This document shows, piece by piece, positions 32,604 through 39,522 of a DNA stretch of 39,522 bases. Origin of the DNA: Chara braunii. Taxonomy: Eukaryota; Streptophyta; Charophyceae; Charales; Characeae. The stretch lies in NCBI GenBank assembly GCA_003427395.1, contig BFEA01000006.1, positions 1,247,754-1,287,275 of the forward strand, read 5' to 3'. Numbering within the stretch: the stretch's first letter is position 1; each line of letters starts with the position of its first letter. The notes beneath the pieces were generated by a model that saw only the letters and a list, made by a program, of their open reading frames with translations, was not told the DNA's origin and ran no database searches. The position numbers and the translations under genes were made by a program.

Positions 32604-33868
32604 CTGAGTATGTCGTGACAAATAGAAGAGAGGGGAAAGAATAATGCCCATATTGGAGCTAGGTCACACAAACCTGGAAAAGAAACAAAGAAAGAAGTTA
32701 GGATCATGGAAAAAAGGAGCTTCAGAACCACCGTGTTGTCCGTTTCCGTTCATGGCTTTCGAATGGAAGGCCACAACGACAAATAAGTTAAAACTCTACT
32801 ACATAAGCACAAAGGGGTGTGCTTATTTCGAAAGAGAGAGAATGCAAAGACTGAGAGTGGAAATATGAGTTTCCCCAAGACAACTTAGGACACAGGCATG
32901 ATATTCCTTGAACGAAAGGAAAAAGAGACAGATTGCTTAGGGTAAGGTTGTGAGAGTATAAGCTAGGGATTAGGCTTCAGGATGTCGATCCCAGAGCTCA
33001 CAGTCCAGATCTAAGGGTTTGACCCTTAGATATCAATATGTGGGAAATCAAGTGGGAGTGTTGAATCTTTGTTGACCTGTGTGTGCAGGTCCCTGTTTAA
33101 TCTACTGCGATTGAAGGAAAGAGATTCTACCGATAACAGGCCGGTTGTTACCGATTCAACTTTTCCACTTTGACTTGATACCCACGTCTAAAGTCAAACC
33201 CTGTGGTCAGTAAAACTGTCACCCGTGGTTATTGCCTAAATGGTCTTAGTCACTCTCAAGGGTCCTTTGAAAAAATGTGAGGGGGCTGGGTTTACGTCTC
33301 ATGAAAGATTGAGCTGTCATACATAGTTTGGGGAAGTGAGGGACAAAGTCAATGGTTGATGGTTGACGCCGTTAATGCATGGAATGTGAATTGTCTTTGC
33401 ATCATTCTGTGCAGGTTTGTCTCGTGCGTGGTTTGGATTGAACTGGGCTTGATCTCGTGAAGAGTCTTGGACACACAGCACTTGTGAAAGGGGGAAGGGT
33501 TATCGCCGGTAATACCTCTATATTCATTATCAGTCTTATATAACGTTTGTAATATCTGATGTTCAGTTAAGTCATGACATGTTAAGTAGAGTAGAATGCC
33601 CTAGGTAGTAAGATGATTTGATTGGTACTTTGTTATCTTTTGGCAGGAAAGTAACAAATTTTAGATTTAGACGCGGATATAGACAGCCTTATAAAAGTTC
33701 GATCTGAATATCTAGACGTCTAGGATAGGAAAATCACATCCTGAACCTGACTTGATTAACGGGTCAGTCTTAGGGGTCTTACCGCGCGTAACTCATTCCT
33801 ATGCTGTGACGATCGAGCAAACGTCCTCGACCGACCTACCTCTACAAGGGCAAGTAAAAGCCTTCGCA
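32604..33868. other. Non-coding stretch
   Basis: No gene. One perfect 9-bp hairpin, ATCTAAGGG (33009-33017) with CCCTTAGAT (33023-33031). The 74-codon frame at 32644-32868 has no support. Confidence 0.5.
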
Positions 33869-33950
33869 TGTGGGCCGGTAGCTCAGCAAGGATACGCCTA
33901 CCTAAGGGTGGTGACAACCCCTTGGGTAGAGGTAAATTGCATCTCGTGGC
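33869..33950 (+). other. tRNA-like fragment, possible SINE remnant
   Basis: GGGCCGGTAGCTCAGCAAGG at 33869-33888 resembles the acceptor and D-arm start of a tRNA and contains an A-box match (TAGCTCAGCAAGG). The downstream sequence does not give a convincing anticodon arm or a standard B box, so a working tRNA is unlikely. Confidence 0.25.
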
Positions 33951-34737
33951 ACCCTGACCTGTTGTGGGGTGTTGTGAGAGGTATAGCGAGTGCGCATGGT
34001 CGGAGTGGTGATTGTTTTTTTTCAACAAACTCTGAAAAACGTCCTGCGTGGCACGACCGTCAGGTTCAGCGCTCCCCAACAGGGTGCGGGACCGCCGCGC
34101 ACGACTGGTGGCGCTGTTGTCGGGGACCTTCGGTTGTCTGTCGGGGTCCTATGTGAATGGATCCTGGTCTGGTTAATTGAAACCCTAACAAAACGACAAA
34201 ACGAAGAGGTAGAATGTTATCTGACTTCTGCTAGTTAGTAAGATAGCTACTTAGGATAATTGGTGATCTATAAGTACGAGTCCTTCTTGAGATAAGATGA
34301 GTACTAGTTAAAGCCTTGTGAGCCTTAGTCGACACTTTTATCACCTCCTCAAAGAGGTAGTTGCTCCCGAGTCAATTCATGGGGGAGTATGCAAGTAGAG
34401 ACTAAGGACCACGAAGTCTTTATAAAATCAAAGTCGATAGGGATAGCGGATGAGTCGATCGACACAATAGGATTTGACGAGTTCTCATCGAATCTGCGCG
34501 AGAGGTTTTCGACTGCGCTAATTCCTTCCGACCATAATATTTTTCATCTCTACGTTGACCTCGCATACTCCCGCTTCTAAAGTTTTTAATTAAGATCCTC
34601 TAGATAAATAGTTAAGTAGATTATATTACGCCACATAATTGTGATTCTTTAATAAGGTTACGTATCGCTATACACAAGCGATACCTTTATCAGTAGGTGG
34701 CTAGGAAGGTGCGCCGAGTAATACCTTTCTTCAACCA
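33951..34737. other. Unrecognised stretch with short open frames
   Basis: A 134-codon frame (33752-34156) spans the tRNA-like fragment and overlaps an equally long minus-strand frame, so neither is supported. A 63-codon frame at 34389-34580 (FDEFSSNLRERFSTALIPSD) looks more protein-like but has no recognised family. Confidence 0.35.
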
Positions 34738-34875
34738 TGCCACGTGGATCAGGAGCTGGAAGGGGAAGAGGTGGACAACAAGGAAAGGCTACAGATAGGC
34801 CTATTGATTTGACAAAGGAAAGAGAAAAGCGGGAGGAAGAAGGGGAAGAGGAGGAAAAGTGGGAAGGGGTGTGAT
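34738..34875 (+). CDS. Short RG-rich then acidic ORF, possible gag N-terminus
   Basis: ATG at 34738 in the favourable context ACCATGCC opens a 45-codon frame: MPRGSGAGRGRGGQQGKATD, then PIDLTKEREKREEEGEEEEK and a TGA. An RG-rich start followed by a charged helix-like segment is common in retroelement gag proteins. A decayed gag-like block with an RG-rich tail lies 3.4 kb downstream, so this may be the start of the same element. It could equally be an isolated fragment or a first exon. No family is firmly recognised. Confidence 0.35.
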
Positions 34876-34955
34876 TGTGCCGGCATCAGGAAGACTTCCA
34901 CGAGCGCAAAGATGGCTTATTATTCTTATACGTACGAACTTGAACAACATTACGG

Positions 34956-35073
34956 TGTCGAGTGCATCGGCCCTCGCGCGAACAAGGGCCCTCCCGGCCA
35001 TAGCGCCATCTGTCGAGCACATCGGCCCTCGTTCGCGCGAGGGCCGATGCGCTCGACAGCGGCAACGGCGCTA
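34956..35073. repeat. GC-rich nested inverted repeat
   Basis: 34956-34983 is inverted in 35031-35058 with one mismatch over 28 bases (TGTCGAG-GCATCGGCCCTCG-GCGAAC type sequence). In addition 35011-35058 is itself a hairpin (TGTCGAGC/GCTCGACA and CATCGGCCCTCG/CGAGGGCCGATG), and TAGCGCC (35001-35007) pairs with GGCGCTA (35067-35073). It is much more GC-rich than its surroundings. Confidence 0.85.
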
Positions 35074-35787
35074 CCTCAACGAACATATCCAATGACATAT
35101 TCCTCCTCCTCATCTTCTATGGCATGTCGACTTCAACAGTTGACTGTCCTTCCCCAACCGCCTCGGTCGGCTGTTCCACCTCCTCTGCCTAATGTGCCTG
35201 ACCCTCCCGTAGTATCTCAGGTAGCGCCGTCAAATCGTAGGCTATGTATCACCCTGACATTGTTCTTCCTATGTCAGGTAGAACTATGCGGGTTGATTTC
35301 ATATTTTTAATACAAAAGGGTTATCTGAAGAACACCTATGTCTGCCTTAATGAGGGGAAAGTAGATCACGATACGCCTGAAACTCTTCCTCATTTTGTCG
35401 GAAGCACTAATTGAAATATCCGTTTGAGAAGATGAAGAGAAAATAATTAATACCGCTTAGGGTAGACAGGCTAGCGCATGATTCCGGACGTTCATGATCT
35501 CTTCCTAACTCATTATCGGTCAATTAGAGCAAAAAAAAAAAAAAACAGGTCCCGACAAAATACTAAAAAGGCGGAGATAAGAATTGAGAGCACAAGGAGA
35601 GTCTTGTCGAAAAATATGATAGTAGGAGTCCTTAACTAATATAAGTATCAGTGTGAGCTGGATTATTCCCTAGTAAGGATATTAGAAGTCAGTAGTTTGA
35701 ATGACAAGAATAGTATATTAAGTGGTTGTCCCTATTTTGTATTTTGTATGACAGTTCGTTAAAAAGGGATGCCCGAATTTGATCACG
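35074..35787. other. Broken coding-like stretch
   Basis: Near 35290-35410 a frame reads RVDFIFLIQKGYLKNTYVCL and then KVDHDTPETLPHFVG before a stop, suggesting decayed coding sequence of the same element. Poly-A run at 35530-35544. CTATTTTGTATTTTGTATGACAG ending at 35754 would serve as a splice acceptor for the next block. Confidence 0.35.
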
Positions 35788-36573
35788 ATGCCTTCTACGG
35801 AGCAAGTTTCAAGGGTCGCGGTACCTATTAGGAACAGTGATGGGCTAGATATGACACTGTCAAAAGGAAGAGGTAGAGTGGAAATCAGCGAGTCATGGTG
35901 GGGCAACTCGTTGGGAAATGAGACATTTATGTAGGTAGAGACGAGTTGGGATAAGATAGAAGAACGCAGTAATATGAGAGTCCCCCTCTATCTGTCAAAT
36001 CGTCTCTGGTATGGTCATGGAGTGGACCGCATTCGAGGAGGGGAAGAGTATCTTCGACAACTTACCGGGATGGCGGAAGCTGCCCACAATGTCTGGAGTC
36101 GAAGGGGTCGATGGCGAGACGTAGGAGAGGCTAGAGGCGAAGTAAAAATGCGATCTGCTAAGGACTTTGTTCTTCCCATCCGCTACATTAGAACCACATT
36201 CCCTGATTTTATTGTCAATTAGGCATTTAATGATCAAGTGAGGGTTGAGTCGCCCCCTGAAGCCGCTCCGATGGTGTCTAATAGAGGGTACGATTTCTCC
36301 ACCCCCCATATGATCTATTGCTTGTACATGGAGATGGGTCCCAAACTAGCTGACAAGGATTTTAGCAATATTTTGTCCATCATAGACGCATATGCCCAGA
36401 CTTATTTTATGGAGGAAAGATTTGGGTATTGGGAGAAGCTGAAGGAGGAGGTTTGTACGAGGATCTGCGTGAATGGTATTCCCACCATGTTTGGTTTGGT
36501 TTATAACTTCTGGACTGTGGACTGGATGACGGTCAGTGAAATGGAAGAAGAAGAAAAGGGATTTGTATTTTAA
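35788..36573 (+). pseudogene. Unknown domain, tandem copy 1, two in-frame TAG codons
   Basis: A single frame from ATG 35788 to TAA 36573 is broken only by TAG at 35932-35934 and 36220-36222. It aligns along its whole length with copy 2 about 1.1 kb downstream. Matches include ISESWWGNSLGNETFM versus ITTWWGASIGPEAFVW, LYLSNRLWYGHG versus LYLSSHLWRMHG, IRTTFPDFIV versus IKSTLPDFII, and CLYMEMGPKLADKDFSNIL versus CLYLEMRPELADKGFEEIL. The first TAG stands where copy 2 has Trp, the second where it has Glu. Copy 1 continues past the copy 2 stop as FWTVDWM. No known family is recognised. The domain is probably a lineage-specific protein or part of a retroelement polyprotein. Confidence 0.6.
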
Positions 36574-36897
36574 AAGTGATAAGGACATAATGCTGAGATA
36601 ATATGGAAACATGAGGGACAAAAAAGGAAGGATGATAAAATTGAAGGAAGACATTCGCCTGTCAAAGTACCCAAGGAAGGAAGGAGTAATGAATTAGAGT
36701 CATATGAAGGAAAGAGTATAACATGAAGAGTTGGGAGGCCCTGGGCTAAAACTGTGTTGCCTTGAGCGGGGTTAAGAAAGAGGATTCAAAATTATTAATT
36801 ATGAGGAGAAGGGATATGCCTCCACTAATTAGACTTACACATAAGTGCTACTTGTATTTTTGTCTTGTACCACTCAGGCTAACAGAGGTCACTCAAG

Positions 36898-37626
36898 ATG
36901 TCATACGCCGATCAGAGAGTTAGGGTTGAGCTGCCCGTCCGTACCCGCCAGGGATTGAGAATGCCATTACCACGAGGCATAAGTGAGAAGGAGGAACAAA
37001 TCACCACATGGTGGGGCGCCTCGATTGGGCCTGAAGCGTTTGTGTGGGTAAAAATTGGGCACACTTTGGACAGAGAAAGCATAATAATTCGGGCAACCCT
37101 GTACCTTTCATCACACTTATGGAGGATGCACGGCATAGGCTCGGCAGTACGACATAGTCAACCCCTGTCCAGGTATATCCTGACTACAGGGACAATTCTT
37201 GAGGATAAAATTCGAGAGGCGAGCTGGGGGGAATTCCGACCAATTATACCAATGATAGAAGCAAGATGGGCATCAGACTTTGTTTATCTTACCGACTACA
37301 TAAAGTCTACTCTTCCTGACTTCATCATTTATGAGGTCTTCCACGGTCAAGCTAATGTAGAACAAGCAGCCCTGACTGTCATAGCCATACCTCTGGGAGG
37401 ATACAAATTTTTTACGCCTCAGACCCTTTCCTGCCTATATTTAGAGATGAGACCAGAATTGGCGGACAAAGGTTTTGAGGAAATTTTGTCCACGGTAGAT
37501 GCATACGTCCGTGTCCACTTTATGAAACCAAGGCAGACTTGTTGGAAAAAACTTAAGGCCGAGGTAAAAAACAAGGCATGTATTGACGGTATTCTTATAA
37601 TGTTCGGTATGGTGTACAACTCCTGA
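36898..37626 (+). CDS. Unknown domain, tandem copy 2, 242 open codons
   Basis: The longest clean frame in the window. It is preceded by TTTTTGTCTTGTACCACTCAG ending at 36877, a good splice-acceptor form also seen before copy 1. Residues about 35-50 hold a conserved TWWGASIGPEAF, followed by LYLSSHLWRMHGIGS (near 71), STLPDFIIYEVFHGQ (near 140), a hydrophobic LGGYKFFTPQTLSCLYLEM segment (near 167) and CIDGILIMFGMVYN at the end. Its TGA at 37624-37626 aligns with a Trp codon in copy 1, and coding similarity continues beyond it (GDWM), so this copy is probably truncated by a nonsense change. No signal peptide is seen. Function is unknown. Confidence 0.5.
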   Translation: MSYADQRVRVELPVRTRQGLRMPLPRGISEKEEQITTWWGASIGPEAFVWVKIGHTLDRESIIIRATLYLSSHLWRMHGIGSAVRHSQPLSRYILTTGTILEDKIREASWGEFRPIIPMIEARWASDFVYLTDYIKSTLPDFIIYEVFHGQANVEQAALTVIAIPLGGYKFFTPQTLSCLYLEMRPELADKGFEEILSTVDAYVRVHFMKPRQTCWKKLKAEVKNKACIDGILIMFGMVYNS

Positions 37627-38159
37627 ACGGGGGACTGGATGTCCGCGAAAAAAATTGGAAGGGTAGGATGGCAGGGGAACCAGGGTTTTATTCGAACGGA
37701 AGGTTAGAACCAATCCCGTTTTGGTCATATAACGGAGAAATTGACTCGAACATTTAGGCATGATAAGGATAGTAATGGGGGCATGCGTGATGAGGAAACT
37801 AGTGTATACAAGTTAATGTCAAAGAAAAAAAGGGAAGACGAGATAGGAGTAAGAAATTGATTATATAAAGTAGTTAGAACTGTGGGCTGAGCGAATCTTG
37901 GATGGTGTCTTAGGAAGGGAAAAAGTCAAAGGCAAGTATCTAAAAAGAGAAAAAATAAGAAGGCTGAACGTAACCTAAAAACCGGTCGTTTTTGCGTGTG
38001 CATATATGAAACACATATTGACTGAGGCCTGTGGGAAGATGGAAGACGCCAATGAGAACGGAGGACAAGGATCCATTAGTCGAAATCGTGCGAATACTTG
38101 AAAGTGGAGCAATCAAAAAGTCGCAACTGCCGAGAATATAAATATTCTCTTTCAAATGA
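37627..38159. other. Stretch between the tandem domain and the gag-like block
   Basis: The first about 30 bases continue the copy 2 similarity. The rest has no convincing frame; the 87-codon minus frame at 37940-38203 overlaps the start of the gag-like frame and is not supported. Confidence 0.4.
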
Positions 38160-39302
38160 GAACGGGTATCGCACAACCTAGAGTTACTTGAGCAGGTCTT
38201 CAATCGACTAACAGCAACCGAGAAGTTTGCTCAGCGGTTTGAATATGTGTGGTGGGAGTTCCGTCCGGAAGTCGAAAAAATTGTGACAGATGTCCAAGGG
38301 GACTTTGATCGATTTCAAGAAGGGAATGCAACGAAAACATAAATTGGGAGACGGATTGCTGACAGTCGACCAACTTCATAACTTGAACATAAATGATTTT
38401 ACTACGATAGGAGCATTCGGGACGACTTTTGAAAAGATGGCGGAGAGAGTTCCAAGACTTTCCGAGGAAATAAAGTGTATCATTTTCTTGGGGAAGTTCT
38501 CAAGGTATGAGGAGATGGAACTAACACGTGGAGGTGCGCCAGGTGGAAAGACGTTATGGGAAACAATAAAAAGGAACTTGGCATCTGGAGATCTAGATCA
38601 GGTATTCTACCATCAAGTGAAGATGGAGAGGAAGAAAAGGAAGGAAGTGAGTGTTATTCAGGGAGCGGATTTAGCTTTAGGAGGGGTTTTGAGCAGTGTA
38701 GTGACCCAACTCAAGGAAATGAAGGAACAAATGGCACCAGAAAAGGTGATGACAGTTGGTCAAGTAACAAACAAAAGGAGATGAGGAGGAAAATGAAGGA
38801 GACAAGGAAGAAAAAGAGGTAGAGCTTGAGTAAGTAGTCAGGGCAAAAATAGTACAGAAGAAAACAAAAAATCAAATGACGGGAAAACAAGGAGCTGGAA
38901 AAGGGCAGGGCTCTCAACAGGTTGTCGTACCCTACGTTTCTGAAACGCCGGCTCCAACAACTCAACTCGCCCCGTGGCCAGTTGTGGCATGGCCCGGATT
39001 TTACCCCGGGAATCAATGGTCAGGTTTTGGTCAAATAGGCCTGTATTCAAATCTGCCCCAAATGCAAGGAGCAGGAGGAGGAGCAGGACAAACACAAGGA
39101 CGAGGAACAAGTGGAAATCTGCCACAACATGCGTAGCAGTCGCACGATAATCAAAATCAGTTTCAAGGATAAGGACATGGACGAGGGCAAAGTAGAGGTA
39201 AGAACGGAGGACGAGGAAATGGTCAAAGCGGAAGAGGGTTTGGAAGAAGACGTAATGGCGGACAACTGTCTGTCCATTCAACTCGCAACGGGATTTATTC
39301 AA
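38160..39302 (+). pseudogene. Decayed gag-like retroelement sequence
   Basis: Frame 1 (38160 onwards) reads LLEQVFNRLTATEKFAQRFE and WWEFRPEVEKIVTDVQGDF. A +1 shift near 38290-38310 then leads into the open frame 38290-38784: LIDFKKGMQRKHKLGDGLL, DFTTIGAFGTTFEKMAERVP, IIFLGKF, LWETIKRNLASGDLDQVFYH and a KMERKKRKE basic stretch. Further shifts lead to an acidic stretch, then 38876-39136 (Pro/Gly-rich, PWPVVAWPGFYPGNQW) and, past TAG and TAA stops, GHGRGQSRGKNGGRGNGQSG. Helical capsid-like part, basic/acidic linker and RG-rich tail is a typical gag order. No zinc knuckle, protease or RT is present before the window ends. Resemblance to Chara gag proteins is from memory only. Confidence 0.55.
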
Positions 39303-39475
39303 CTCCGTTGAACCCGTTGAACGGCCATGAGGCCCGAGTTAAATCCCCGTTGAACGGTATAACGGGGGCTTCCCATTGAGTTCCGATCAATGGGTCGAGC
39401 CCAATGGGGCTCGAACACGTGGCGGGACACGTGTGGAACAAAAAAAAGCAAAAAACAAAAGTTGAAAAACTACCC

Positions 39476-39478
<3 letters not shown>
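39286..39478. other. Possible left end of a second GC-palindrome, A-rich MITE
   Basis: The gag-like frame is lost here and the sequence becomes a cluster of CGTTGAAC words in both orientations. It includes hairpins CCCCGTT/AACGGGG (about 39342-39366) and CCCATTGA/TCAATGGG (39372-39394), then CACGTGGCGGGACACGTGT, and then an A-rich run. This order, repeated subterminal words then A-rich interior, mirrors the MITE at 29651. The end and any target duplication cannot be seen because the window stops. Confidence 0.3.

Positions 39479-39522
<44 letters not shown>
39479..39522. repeat. (GT)n microsatellite at the window edge
   Basis: Pure GT repeat running off the right edge. Confidence 0.97.

Noticed and set aside
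33752-34156. 134-codon plus ORF and 107-codon minus ORF
   Set aside because: They overlap each other and a tRNA-like fragment, with no recognisable domain in either.
35011-35058. Hairpin as a bacterial-type terminator
   Set aside because: The window is eukaryotic and no T-run follows the stem.

Overview
The window is eukaryotic, repeat-dominated DNA. It contains long GA, GT, ATT, GATA, TA and GAA microsatellites, two decayed non-LTR retrotransposons, a non-autonomous hAT-type DNA transposon, a foldback element, a retroelement gag-like remnant, and almost no intact coding sequence. No bacterial signals (operons, Shine-Dalgarno sites) are seen. The LINE architecture is zinc-knuckle ORF1, then APE-type endonuclease, then RT, then a long post-RT domain. 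This, with the gag-like sequence at the right end, suggests a green-lineage genome. From memory the gag block resembles proteins annotated in the alga Chara, but that is a low-confidence inference and no search was possible.

Layout. 1-2744: microsatellites, a 66-bp tandem duplication, a 65-bp-arm perfect palindrome and a roughly 200-bp tandem duplication; no gene. 2745-3180: two short LINE 3' ends facing tail to tail. 3480-10365: LINE copy A on the plus strand. 10366-17712: LINE copy B, same family, on the minus strand and tail to tail with A; its RT region is split by a 444-bp foldback insertion with a 12-bp target duplication. 17713-24160: gene-poor, with a possible Pol III-type small RNA at 18958-19045 and a GAA tract. 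24161-24664: an intact 167-codon ORF of unknown function, the best candidate for a functional small protein. 24665-29640: gene-poor, with purine tracts, TG-rich tandem units and ATT tracts. 29651-30425: hAT-type MITE with perfect 10-bp terminal inverted repeats and a perfect 8-bp target duplication. 31114-32603: about 18 related short hairpins spaced roughly every 55-140 bases. 34738-39302: a decayed retroelement or gene cluster holding an RG-rich N-terminus, two tandem diverged copies of an unknown ~240-residue domain, and a frameshifted gag-like block with an RG/GQ-rich tail. The window closes in a possible second MITE end and a GT tract.

How the parts relate. LINE A and B complement each other as evidence. 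B keeps the SDH motif and the YDF aspartate of the endonuclease that A has lost, while A keeps the ADD of the polymerase that B has lost. Reading them side by side shows that the frames, stops and inserts are decay of one family. The most unusual features are the hairpin array at 31.1-32.6 kb, a 30-nt hairpin module with a conserved flank found twice with rearranged stems (17843 and 26045), and the tandem unknown domain at 35.8-37.6 kb.
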